From JAVZOV01 sp049976445 (lineage in GTDB: Archaea > Thermoproteota > Thermoprotei > Gearchaeales > WAQG01): a DNA stretch of 7,712 nt. Where the stretch lies: positions 1-7,712 of the forward strand of contig JBMFIF010000068.1 in assembly GCA_049976445.1 (NCBI GenBank), given 5' to 3'. Position numbers and translations under genes: made by a program. Below, in pieces: positions 1 through 5,798 of this stretch (within the stretch, counting starts at the first letter, position 1; each line of letters opens with the position of its first letter). The notes under the pieces are model-generated. The model was not told the DNA's origin. It did no database searches and saw only the letters and a list, made by a program, of their open reading frames with translations.

Positions 1-1
1 G

Positions 2-91
2 CACCCAATGAAACCCCCCATGTTCTCGAAGGGAGGTAGTCCCGTAGACGGCATGAGGAGGAAAGAAGGAGTGATGAGGCCGAGTGATTAA
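2..91 (+). CDS. tnpB: TnpB (IS200/IS605 OrfB) C-terminal fragment, cut by window edge
   Basis: An open frame enters at the left edge and ends at TAA 89-91. The visible 29 residues begin HPMKPPMFSKGGSPVDGMRR and end KEGVMRPSD. TnpB is the RNA-guided nuclease of IS200/IS605 and IS607 elements. Archaeal copies commonly end in a low-complexity, Pro/Gly/Met/Arg-rich tail after the catalytic domain, and this stretch looks like such a tail. No catalytic residue (RuvC Asp/Glu, zinc-finger Cys) is inside the window, so activity cannot be judged. The base composition is clearly more GC-rich than the neighbouring genes. Directly downstream comes a hairpin and a repeat of the GATGA(A)GGCCGA motif, as expected where an omega-RNA overlaps the tnpB 3' end. 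The call rests on tail resemblance and context; a different GC-rich protein tail is possible. Confidence 0.6.
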   Translation, partial: HPMKPPMFSKGGSPVDGMRRKEGVMRPSD

Positions 92-148
92 AGTCATTAA
101 AAGTGACTATTAGTCACGATGAAGGCCGAACTCTTTTGTGAGAAGTTA
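71..148 (+). ncRNA. Putative omega-RNA 3' scaffold of the tnpB element
   Basis: In TnpB systems the guide RNA is made from the 3' end of tnpB plus the right end of the element, and the guide is the DNA just beyond. The region overlaps the last tnpB codons and folds: GTGACT (103-108) pairs with AGTCAC (112-117) over a three-base ATT loop. GTGATTA (84-90) can pair instead with TAGTCAC (111-117) with one G-U, giving a mutually exclusive fold. AACT (129-132) pairs with AGTT (144-147) in the terminal hairpin. The near-direct repeat GATGA(A)GGCCGA flanks the central hairpin. The 5' limit and the scaffold/guide border are not determined. Confidence 0.4.
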
Positions 149-155
149 TTGATTA

Positions 156-512
156 TTAAATATTGTTCATATCCTTTAACAGATAATCTATTATTTGTTT
201 TATGGAGATGATAGATTTTAATCTTAATATTAAATACTCTTTACCTTCATCAGTTAGTTTGTAAACTTTTCTTGCTGGTCCACTAGTGGGCATTTCCCAG
301 GTATATGTCACCAATCCTCTTACTTCTAATCTTCTGAGTAATCCATATATAAAACCCTCTGGTATTTGACGACCCAAAATTTTTGATAGATCCTCTTCAA
401 GTTGATAACCATGTCTAGGCTTATCGTATAACATGCGGAGAACTAGTAGTGGTAAAAGTCCGCCTACAGGCATGACCCAATGATGAAATCTATGGTGCAT
501 GGGGTTTAGCAT
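156..512 (-). CDS. PadR-family winged-helix transcriptional repressor
   Basis: This 118-residue protein has the PadR N-terminal winged-helix domain: a hydrophobic helix 1 (GGLLPLLVLRML, 17-28), the HGYQL motif (34-38), a recognition-helix region (P51 to V68, including GFIYGLLRRLEVRGLV) and the wing with GPARKVYKLTDEGKEYL (78-94). PadR repressors bind dyad operators as dimers, mainly through a C-terminal helix; here that helix is short (about 100-118), giving a compact member of the family. The N-terminal extension is odd: H6, H7, H10, H11 and W12 precede the domain, a possible metal- or heme-responsive segment, and it echoes the His/Trp-rich small protein encoded divergently. The ATG at 512 fits a TATA-like TATAAAAATAT (minus strand, 536-546), implying a nearly leaderless mRNA; M5 (ATG at 500) is an alternative start. 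A dyad just beyond that TATA box suggests autoregulation. The family call is secure; the ligand is unknown. Confidence 0.88.
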   Translation of the reverse strand: MLNPMHHRFHHWVMPVGGLLPLLVLRMLYDKPRHGYQLEEDLSKILGRQIPEGFIYGLLRRLEVRGLVTYTWEMPTSGPARKVYKLTDEGKEYLILRLKSIISIKQIIDYLLKDMNNI

Positions 513-535
513 ACTTTGTATAATTTTCGAACTTA

Positions 536-546
536 ATATTTTTATA
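536..546 (-). promoter_or_regulatory. TATA box for padR
   Basis: On the minus strand the sequence reads TATAAAAATAT, centred about 29 bases before the padR ATG at 512. This is the spacing expected for an archaeal TATA element driving a leaderless or nearly leaderless transcript. The GGTATC dyad starts immediately upstream, at the position of the TFB recognition element. Confidence 0.5.
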
Positions 547-549
547 CTT

Positions 550-566
550 AGGTATCAAAGATACCT
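550..566. promoter_or_regulatory. Palindromic operator between divergent genes
   Basis: The site is a perfect dyad, AGGTATC-AAA-GATACCT. A third identical half-site, GATACCT, follows at 577-583, exactly 17 bases downstream of the second. The dyad lies between the two facing TATA boxes (536-546 minus, 566-575 plus), and the third half-site lies between the plus TATA and its predicted start, so a bound dimer could block both promoters. PadR proteins bind such dyads and usually control an adjacent divergent gene. That PadR is the binder is inferred from position. Confidence 0.6.
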
Positions 567-575
567 TTATATATT
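566..575 (+). promoter_or_regulatory. TATA box for the small His/aromatic protein gene
   Basis: TTTATATATT is centred about 26 bases before position 596, which would give a leader of roughly 10 bases ahead of ATG 606. The left edge touches the operator dyad. Confidence 0.5.
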
Positions 576-605
576 AGATACCTGTATAAGTATGTGGTGA
601 GAAAA

Positions 606-788
606 ATGTGGTGTTACAGGCACTATGGTCCGTGGCATTGGCATGGTCCATGGTATTGGTATAGACATTATTTAACTACTGAAGAGGAACTTGAAATGCT
701 TAAGGATTATAAGAAACATTTGGAACTTGAACTGCAGTATGTTAATGAAAAAATAGCGGAGCTTGAGAAAAAGCTTGGTAAACAATAA
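606..788 (+). CDS. Small protein: His/aromatic tandem-repeat module plus coiled coil
   Basis: This 60-residue protein is not recognised with certainty. Residues 2-22 hold five Trp, five Tyr, four His and one Cys (C3), arranged as YRHY, GPWHWH, GPWYW, YRHY. The DNA shows two tandem 18-base copies (627-644 and 645-662) differing at three positions. Residues 23-60 are charged and helical with regularly spaced Leu/Ile, a likely coiled coil (EEELEMLKDYKKHLELELQY onward). There is no signal peptide or membrane segment. The architecture, a short Gly/aromatic head followed by a Glu/Lys coiled coil, recalls small DUF5320-like archaeal/bacterial proteins found near PadR or metal-cofactor genes, but I cannot confirm membership. 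The head could bind a metal, heme or an aromatic ligand (inference). The start at ATG 606 is chosen for GGTGAG (596-601) just upstream; in-frame GTG codons at 594 and 597 would add 3-4 residues. Probably repressed by the divergent PadR. Confidence 0.75.
   Translation: MWCYRHYGPWHWHGPWYWYRHYLTTEEELEMLKDYKKHLELELQYVNEKIAELEKKLGKQ
627..662 (+). repeat. Two tandem 18-base coding repeats (GPWHWH / GPWYWY)
   Basis: Copies at 627-644 and 645-662 match at 15 of 18 bases. The three differences are all purine-purine or pyrimidine-pyrimidine changes; two convert the His codons CAT to Tyr TAT and one is silent (CCG/CCA). This looks like a recent in-frame duplication within the small gene. Confidence 0.75.
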
Positions 789-810
789 AATACTATCTTT
801 AAATCATATA

Positions 811-821
811 TTTTTATTTTT
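811..821 (+). terminator. T-rich terminator candidate after the small gene
   Basis: The run TTTTTATTTTT lies 23 bases after the stop codon. Archaeal termination commonly uses such T tracts without a hairpin. It separates the small gene from the kor operon. Confidence 0.4.
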
Positions 822-874
822 CATATAATAATTATATAATTAATAATGCATTAATATGAGTTATTATAATTTTC

Positions 875-887
875 GATAAATTTAAAA
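875..887 (+). promoter_or_regulatory. Promoter of the kor operon (BRE + TATA)
   Basis: GATAAATTTAAAA resembles an archaeal BRE-TATA pair. If TTTAAAA (881-887) is the TATA core, transcription should begin near 910. That is downstream of ATG 906 and would favour ATG 918 as the korD start. If the core is shifted a few bases left, the message would be leaderless at 906. Confidence 0.45.
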
Positions 888-905
888 CTATTAAGGTTAT
901 TATTA

Positions 906-1169
906 ATGTTGATACTAATGGCTTTACAGTCAGGGGTTATTCAATCTGGGAGACGGGTTTTTGACATTATAGTAATTAGGGATCGATGTAAAGAGTGTGG
1001 TCTTTGTATAGAATTATGTCCGACGAAGGTTTTGGATAGAGAGAATACATATAATGCGTATGGATATAGACCTACATTTTTAAAAGATAGGGATCATTGT
1101 ATAGGGTGTAAGATTTGTGAGAATATTTGTCCTGAGTTTGCGATTTTTGTAAGGAGCGTGAGCAAATGA
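906..1169 (+). CDS. korD: 2-oxoacid:ferredoxin oxidoreductase delta subunit (2x[4Fe-4S] ferredoxin)
   Basis: This 87-residue dicluster ferredoxin has two complete CxxCxxCxxxCP motifs: C28, C31, C34, C38 and C65, C68, C71, C75. In OFOR enzymes with separate subunits the delta chain carries two [4Fe-4S] clusters that pass electrons from the TPP site on the beta subunit to soluble ferredoxin in the cytoplasm. It heads the operon and its stop overlaps the korA start (ATGA, 1166-1169), matching a korDABG arrangement. The start is uncertain: ATG 906 gives a 27-residue lead before the first Cys, while ATG 918 (MALQSG) is shorter and fits the promoter spacing better. The subunit role is firm from context; the substrate cannot be read from this chain. 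Confidence 0.85.
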   Translation: MLILMALQSGVIQSGRRVFDIIVIRDRCKECGLCIELCPTKVLDRENTYNAYGYRPTFLKDRDHCIGCKICENICPEFAIFVRSVSK

Positions 1170-2311
1170 TTGATGAAAATAAAGTCGTTTTTACTCATGG
1201 TAATCAGGCTATCGTTGAGGGTGCTTTGATTGCAGGTTGTAGGTTTTATGCTGGATATCCTATTACACCATCGTCAGAGATAGCAGAAGAGATATCAAGG
1301 CGATTGCCTAGGCTTGGTGGTATTTATGTTCAGGGTGAGGATGAACTAGCCTCTATAAACATGATTATTGGTGCTTCGATGGCTGGAATGAAATCCATGA
1401 CTGCTACTTCGGGACCTGGATACAGTCTTATGCAGGAGGGAATAGGACTTGCTATAGCTACAGAAACTCCAATAGTTGTAGTGGATGTTATGCGAGTAGG
1501 CCCTAGTACTGGGATTGCCAGTAAGCCTTGGCAAGGTGATATAATGCAGGCTAAATTTGGTTCTCATTCTGATTATGAAATCATTACTCTTTATCCATGG
1601 AGTGTTCAAGAAGCTTTTGATCTCACTATAGAAGCTTTTAATTTAGCAGAAAAATACATGACGCCCGTTGTTCTATTGAGTGATGGTATATTAGCCAGGA
1701 TGCGAGAACGTTTATATATAAAATCACCTGATGAAGTCGAGATCATAGAGCGCAGAAAGCCAACAGTATCGCCAGAAGTGTACAGACCGTATTCCCGTGA
1801 TGAGAATTTGGTTCCAACAATAGCTTCGTTTGGCGATGGTTATTTTATTATAAGAGATAGTTTAGCTCACGATGAACGTGGATATTATCTTGAAAAGCCT
1901 GAAGTTCAAGCCCATTGGGTTTGGTTTTTAAACGAAAAAATTAGGCGTAATGCAGATAAGATTCAGAAGTGGGATGAGAAGTTTACTGATAATGCAGAGG
2001 TTGTTTTCGTAGCTGTAGGCCCCATGGCTAGAATTGTTTTGTCAATGGTAAGAGAAGCTCGTAAAGAAGGTCTGAAATGGGGCTTCTTTAGACCTATTAC
2101 TGTTTGGCCTTTTCCAGAAAATCAGCTTAATAAAGCTATAAAGAACGCTTCTCACGTAATTGTTGTTGAGATGAGTTATGGGAAATTAATCTATCCTGTA
2201 CGTTGGAGTGTTAAAAATAATGTAAAAATTGGACATATACCATGGTTAAGCTACATTGCTCCTTCGCCTGATGATATTAGACAAATAGCTGAAAAGGAGG
2301 TGTTAGTTTAA
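1166..2311 (+). CDS. korA: 2-oxoacid:ferredoxin oxidoreductase alpha subunit (2-oxoglutarate type)
   Basis: This 381-residue alpha chain catalyses, with KorB, CoA-dependent oxidative decarboxylation of a 2-oxoacid (probably 2-oxoglutarate to succinyl-CoA and CO2) with reduction of ferredoxin. The N-terminal pyrimidine-binding domain (about 1-190) has the YPITPSSE motif (31-38), GEDELA (57-62) and TSGPG (81-85). A KorA-like linker with FGDGY and HDERGYY follows, and the C-terminal transketolase-like domain II (about 265-360) contains GPMARIVLSMVREARKEG. The length is normal for the family. The start overlaps korD by four bases and is preceded by GGAG at 1153-1156. Pyruvate or other 2-oxoacids remain possible, since OFOR specificity is hard to read from sequence, but the split four-subunit KorA type usually acts on 2-oxoglutarate. 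Confidence 0.88.
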   Translation: MIDENKVVFTHGNQAIVEGALIAGCRFYAGYPITPSSEIAEEISRRLPRLGGIYVQGEDELASINMIIGASMAGMKSMTATSGPGYSLMQEGIGLAIATETPIVVVDVMRVGPSTGIASKPWQGDIMQAKFGSHSDYEIITLYPWSVQEAFDLTIEAFNLAEKYMTPVVLLSDGILARMRERLYIKSPDEVEIIERRKPTVSPEVYRPYSRDENLVPTIASFGDGYFIIRDSLAHDERGYYLEKPEVQAHWVWFLNEKIRRNADKIQKWDEKFTDNAEVVFVAVGPMARIVLSMVREARKEGLKWGFFRPITVWPFPENQLNKAIKNASHVIVVEMSYGKLIYPVRWSVKNNVKIGHIPWLSYIAPSPDDIRQIAEKEVLV

Positions 2312-3153
2312 TGCAAAAAGCAATATTGCATCCGCTTGAACAATATTTAAGAAGCGATAGGCTCCCTCATATATGGTGTCCTGGTTGTGGTATTGGGACT
2401 GTAATGCAAGCATTTATAAAAGCTGTTGATGAACTTAAAATAGATCCTAAGAAGATGGCAACCATAAGTGGAATAGGTTGTACTGGTAGAATACCACTTT
2501 ATTTGAAGTTTGATGGTGCACATGTGTTACATGGTAGGGCAATTCCAGTGGCTCTTGGTATTAAATTAGCAAGACCAGATCTAAAAGTTGTAGTGTTCGG
2601 AGGCGATGGGGATATAGTATCTATTGGAGGAAATCATCTAATACATGCTGCAAGGAGAAATGCAGATATAACTGTCATCATGGTTAATAACTTTATTTAT
2701 GGTTTAACTGGTGGACAAGTTGCACCAACAACACCGAAAGAAACCTTCACCTACACTTCACCGTACAATCCTGATAGCAAACCATTTAACATAATACAGC
2801 TAGTTGCTGCAGCTGGAGCAACGTATGTTGCTAGATGGTCAACAGCATATCCTGTTCTTTTAAAAGAAAGCATCAAAAAAGCATTATTGCATCGTGGTTT
2901 TTCATTCATCGAAGTTATCTCACAATGTCCTGAAATTTTTGGTAGATTAAACGGATTTAAGACGCCTTATGATCTTCTTAAAAAAATTAAGGATGTAGGG
3001 GTGATCAGAAGGAATATTGGACCATTTGAGGCTAAGTATGATTGGAATAGTGAAATTACCTTAGGTGAGTTCGTTAGCAAAGATGAACCGACATATTTAG
3101 ACCAGCTAAATCAAATTATAGAAAAAGCAAAAGTACAAGGTGATAAAAAATGA
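2311..3153 (+). CDS. korB: 2-oxoacid:ferredoxin oxidoreductase beta subunit (TPP-binding)
   Basis: This 280-residue beta chain holds thiamine diphosphate and the proximal [4Fe-4S] cluster. The four cluster cysteines of the OFOR beta subunit are present: C23 and C26 (WCPGCGIG), C57 (GIGCTGR) and C206 (SQCPEIFGR). The TPP/Mg motif runs from G97 to N127, starting GGDGD and ending VNN, and is followed by YGLTGGQVAPTTP (130-142), typical of KorB. The ATG shares one base with the korA stop (TAATG) and follows a very strong Shine-Dalgarno, AGGAGGTG at 2295-2302, spaced eight bases, so translation is probably coupled but also independently strong. No missing catalytic residue is seen. 2-oxoglutarate is the likely substrate by family resemblance. 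Confidence 0.9.
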   Translation: MQKAILHPLEQYLRSDRLPHIWCPGCGIGTVMQAFIKAVDELKIDPKKMATISGIGCTGRIPLYLKFDGAHVLHGRAIPVALGIKLARPDLKVVVFGGDGDIVSIGGNHLIHAARRNADITVIMVNNFIYGLTGGQVAPTTPKETFTYTSPYNPDSKPFNIIQLVAAAGATYVARWSTAYPVLLKESIKKALLHRGFSFIEVISQCPEIFGRLNGFKTPYDLLKKIKDVGVIRRNIGPFEAKYDWNSEITLGEFVSKDEPTYLDQLNQIIEKAKVQGDKK

Positions 3154-3683
3154 GAACTGAAATCTTAATTGCTGGAAGGGGAGGGCAAGGTATACTGTTA
3201 ATGGGTTATTTATTAGGATATGCTTTCACAAAATACAGTGGAAAATATGTAGTTCAAACTGAGGAATATGGAGCATCCACAAGGGGTGGAGAATCCTATA
3301 CAGAACTAGTCATAAGTGATCATCAGGACGAGCTAGAATATTTTAAAGTTCGTAAAGCTGACATAGCAATATTCATGTTTCAACAAGTATGGGATCGCTT
3401 AGTAGATAAAATAAACGAAAAAACCATAATCATTTTTGACAGCTCGCTTGTAAAACCTTCAAAAGGCATCAAGTATGGAATACCTGCTAGTGATATTGCA
3501 AGAGATGAATTCAAAATGCCAACGGTAGCAAACATGATAATGTTAGGCGCATTTTCAGCAATAACAAAACTTATCACACTAGATGCCCTTGAGAAAGCAA
3601 TAGATTCCGAAGTAAATCCAAAATGGCGTGAAATAAATAAAAAAGCATTACATAAAGGTTATGAAATAAGCTATAAGTTCTGA
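3150..3683 (+). CDS. korG: 2-oxoacid:ferredoxin oxidoreductase gamma subunit
   Basis: This 177-residue gamma chain is the CoA-binding domain subunit of the OFOR complex. It has the hallmark GRGGQG (9-14) near the N-terminus and EYGASTRGGES (39-49), both characteristic of the POR/KOR gamma domain. Its length is usual for the separate-subunit form. The start overlaps the korB stop by four bases (ATGA) and has a full GGTGAT Shine-Dalgarno at 3139-3144 with a five-base spacer. The gene ends with tandem stop codons TGA TAA (3681-3686) and closes the operon. The symbol korC is also used for this subunit in some genomes. Confidence 0.88.
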   Translation: MRTEILIAGRGGQGILLMGYLLGYAFTKYSGKYVVQTEEYGASTRGGESYTELVISDHQDELEYFKVRKADIAIFMFQQVWDRLVDKINEKTIIIFDSSLVKPSKGIKYGIPASDIARDEFKMPTVANMIMLGAFSAITKLITLDALEKAIDSEVNPKWREINKKALHKGYEISYKF

Positions 3684-3787
3684 TAAAGTTGTTACTTTCA
3701 AACTGATTATCATGCAGAATAGTTTATCGAAAATCTATTAAGAAAAGTTAATAATACCTAATTTTTTATTGAGTATGGTGTTTGGAA

Positions 3788-4192
3788 ATGTGGCAACTTG
3801 TCGCAATATTATCTTTAATCATGTGGGGTCTTTGGGGTTTTATTTTAAAGCTTGTTTCAAAGAACGTTGAATGGTATCAAATATATGTTATAGGAAGTCT
3901 GATTACCATTATGATCTCAAGCATTGCTGCAATAATTTATAGAGATCATTTATTAATAAGCCAAAGAGATATTTTTGTGATATTAGCGTCAAGCACTGCT
4001 GGAGCTTTAGGATACGTATTTTTCATAATGGCTCTTAAAGATGGTAAAGCATCGATTGTTGTCCCATTAACAGCAATGTATCCTGCCATTACTGTAATAC
4101 TTTCATATGTTATATTACGTGAAGAGATAACGCCATTACAACTAATAGGTATTATTCTAGCAATTATTGCTACTATTTTATTATCTACATGA
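3788..4192 (+). CDS. EamA/DMT-superfamily half-size transporter
   Basis: This 134-residue membrane protein has five predicted membrane segments at roughly 3-22, 31-51, 62-82, 88-109 and 115-133. The last two carry the EamA signature: a VPLTAMYPAITVILSYVIL stretch (92-110), then REEITPLQLIGIILAIIATI (111-130). Typical DMT exporters have two EamA repeats and ten segments; this single-repeat form must pair to work, as in small dimeric members of the superfamily. The substrate (metabolite, sugar or cation) cannot be told. The start at ATG 3788 is chosen because GGTG (3777-3780) lies seven bases upstream; an in-frame TTG at 3782 is less likely. It follows korG after about 100 bases and is probably transcribed separately. 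It converges with the TIP49 gene. Confidence 0.8.
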   Translation: MWQLVAILSLIMWGLWGFILKLVSKNVEWYQIYVIGSLITIMISSIAAIIYRDHLLISQRDIFVILASSTAGALGYVFFIMALKDGKASIVVPLTAMYPAITVILSYVILREEITPLQLIGIILAIIATILLST

Positions 4193-4215
4193 TTTTAAAT
4201 AATGAAATAAAGTAT

Positions 4216-4231
4216 AGTTACTTTAGTAACT
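4216..4231. terminator. Hairpin at the convergent junction, overlapping the TIP49 stop codon
   Basis: A perfect 6-bp stem, AGTTAC (4216-4221) with GTAACT (4226-4231), closes a four-base TTTA loop. It includes the TIP49 stop codon (4218-4220, minus). On the minus strand it is followed by a T-rich stretch (TTTATTTCATTATTTT). It lies 23 bases after the transporter stop. It could end both transcripts; the archaeal role is inferred. Confidence 0.4.
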
Positions 4232-5600
4232 TTTCCTCATATTCTTTAACATATTTTACTGAGTGTGTCACGTCGAAGAATAGATTCTTTACGTAATCTA
4301 CATCATCTCCGGACACTAGATCTCTACCTTTTGACTTAGCAGCAATGTTTGCTGGTGTGATAAGTTGTACAGCATAACGTAAGCTTGTTTCTGCGCCAAT
4401 TTTAGTCAACTTTTCAAGAGCTTCTTCGCTTAATTTTACGCTTTCTTCTTTGGCCCTGATTTTCAATATTTCCCTTACTTCATCTGGTTGATATTGTCTT
4501 GTTGAAATTATGAGCAGTCGATCTAAAAGATCTAGTGGCAAGCCGTGTGGAGCTTCTAAATCAGTTCCTCTTATTTTTGTCATTCCTCTATTTGTAGCTA
4601 ATATTATTATTGGTGAAAATTCACTCTCAATAGCTCTGCTCAGAAAACTTAATGCTTCTATATCCAACATGTGTACATCATCTATGAAAAGGACTCCAGG
4701 CAGGAGTTCACCTTTACCTTCTTCGATCAATTTCTTTATCTCCTCATCAACTTTCTGTCTGATGTCAGATGAAATCTCTCTTTCTACAGCACCAAAAAAT
4801 ATACTGATCAGGCCTCCTCCTCTTTGGGCATAATACTCATCTAGATCATGAAGTGTTAATGTGTAAACAAATTCTTTATCTTTGTATATAGGGCCACCTG
4901 GAATTTCTACACTCTTAGTGGAAGTCACATCATAATCTTCACCTATCGGAATTTCCACCGGTGCATCTTTAGCTCTACCCACTTTAGTTACTCTTCCAGT
5001 CTCTGCATCCAGCCATATCACATCACCAACTTCAACACCTTTGGAAATCAATTCCTCAGCAATTTCAGGCCCAACTCTTAACGCACGCTCTTCAGACTTC
5101 GTTTTTAATGTTATCCTAGCACCTTTAGGCACTTGTTGATATGGATTATAAGGGCTCGTGCCCATTTGAAAATCAATATGCTTAACCACACCTTCATATA
5201 TTTTGCGCATTTCTTTTATCCTAATACCAATAGCTTTCCTCATAGCTTGCATTAAAACCTCAGTCTTTTTCATCTCCGTAGAATAGACCTCAGAACCATT
5301 AAGTATCATAAAAGGTACATCAGACCCAAGCTCCCTAGCTATAGCTACAGCTATAGCTGTCTTACCGGTTCCACTAGGACCCACAATCAGCACTCCTCTT
5401 CCAGCCATTTTTCCCTCTTTAACCAATTTTACAATAAAACCAGCAGCTTCTCTAGCCTCAGTTTGACCAACCATACCATCTGCTACTTTCAATGCTTTAC
5501 CGTTAGAATCTAAACCTAAACTCTTAATGTGACTATGCGTACCTATTCGTTCAAAACGTTTTGTACTGGCAGGTTCAATTGGTACTATCGATGCTGACAT
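4218..5600 (-). CDS. TIP49/RuvB-like AAA+ ATPase (RuvBL, Pontin/Reptin homologue)
   Basis: This 460-residue protein is close in length and motif order to human RUVBL1. It begins MSASIVPIEP, then RIGTHSHIKSLGLDSNGKA, the Walker A GPSGTGKT (74-81), and GSEVYSTEMKKTEVLMQAMR. A domain II insertion of OB-fold type (roughly 110-280) includes VGDVIWLDAETGRV. Then come TLHDLDEYYA, Walker B LFIDDVHMLD (about 304-313), sensor 1 LATNRG (334-339), IRGTDLEAPHGLPLDLLDR with a likely Arg finger at R361, and sensor 2 LRYAVQL (R408). In eukaryotes these hexamers act in chromatin remodelling and snoRNP/complex assembly; the archaeal role is not settled. One oddity is that the catalytic Walker B Glu is Asp (D308). 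The ATG at 5600 is chosen for GGGTGAG (5611-5605) four bases upstream; an in-frame ATG at 5651 would add 17 residues not found in the family. Single gene, divergent from the DUF429 gene. Confidence 0.93.
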   Translation of the reverse strand: MSASIVPIEPASTKRFERIGTHSHIKSLGLDSNGKALKVADGMVGQTEAREAAGFIVKLVKEGKMAGRGVLIVGPSGTGKTAIAVAIARELGSDVPFMILNGSEVYSTEMKKTEVLMQAMRKAIGIRIKEMRKIYEGVVKHIDFQMGTSPYNPYQQVPKGARITLKTKSEERALRVGPEIAEELISKGVEVGDVIWLDAETGRVTKVGRAKDAPVEIPIGEDYDVTSTKSVEIPGGPIYKDKEFVYTLTLHDLDEYYAQRGGGLISIFFGAVEREISSDIRQKVDEEIKKLIEEGKGELLPGVLFIDDVHMLDIEALSFLSRAIESEFSPIIILATNRGMTKIRGTDLEAPHGLPLDLLDRLLIISTRQYQPDEVREILKIRAKEESVKLSEEALEKLTKIGAETSLRYAVQLITPANIAAKSKGRDLVSGDDVDYVKNLFFDVTHSVKYVKEYEEKLLK

Positions 5601-5604
5601 GACA

Positions 5605-5611
5605 CTCACCC
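5605..5611 (-). promoter_or_regulatory. Ribosome binding site that fixes the TIP49 start
   Basis: GGGTGAG on the minus strand lies four bases before the ATG at 5600. It supports the internal start and the 460-residue product over the longer frame from 5651. Confidence 0.7.
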
Positions 5612-5630
5612 AATAACAAAATGCCAAAGC

Positions 5631-5640
5631 AAAATATAGA
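5631..5640 (-). promoter_or_regulatory. TATA box for the TIP49 gene
   Basis: On the minus strand TCTATATTTT is centred about 36 bases before the ATG at 5600. This gives a predicted start near 5610 and a leader of about ten bases that would just contain the Shine-Dalgarno sequence. Confidence 0.4.
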
Positions 5641-5767
5641 TTTTTTCCCACTTTTAATTGATTAAATATAGTATAAAATCTTGATCTATGATTCCTTGTC
5701 TTAAAATGAAAGCTGCTTTACTCTAAAGGACGAAGTTTGTTCATCCACATATATTGCAATAGAAATT

Positions 5768-5778
5768 TCTATATATAG
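5768..5778 (+). promoter_or_regulatory. TATA box of the leaderless DUF429 gene
   Basis: TCTATATATAG is centred 26 bases before ATG 5799, the classic spacing for a leaderless archaeal transcript. Immediately upstream and overlapping is a perfect ten-base palindrome AGAAATTTCT (5761-5770), which may be part of the BRE or a regulator site. Confidence 0.6.
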
Positions 5779-5798
5779 GCTTGCGCATAACTAAAGTA

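Larger units (their letters stand above)
1..148 (+). mobile_element. Right-hand part of an IS200/IS605-type element
   Basis: This stretch covers the TnpB tail and the 57 bases after its stop. It contains a perfect 6-bp hairpin (103-108 with 112-117), a motif repeated on both sides of it (GATGAGGCCGA at 73-83, GATGAAGGCCGA at 118-129), and an imperfect terminal hairpin at 129-147. The last bases, GAGAAGTTA (140-148), resemble in a diverged way the GAGGTCA-type ends common in archaeal TnpB elements, so I place the element end near 148. That boundary is inference. The end lies only about 8 bases from the padR stop codon, so the element sits tail-to-tail against padR. Confidence 0.5.

Noticed and set aside
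71..130. C/D-box sRNA suggested by GTGATGA at 71-77 and GATGA at 118-122
   Set aside because: No CTGA D box lies in 78-150, and the first motif is inside the tnpB tail; an omega-RNA/right-end reading explains the stretch better.
1346..1609. Minus-strand open frame inside korA
   Set aside because: It lies fully antisense to a well-conserved alpha subunit and its product (Ser/His/Arg rich) shows no recognisable domain.
4510..4833. Plus-strand open frame opposite TIP49
   Set aside because: It is antisense to the conserved Walker B and sensor region of TIP49, with low-complexity Ser-rich content and no start signals.
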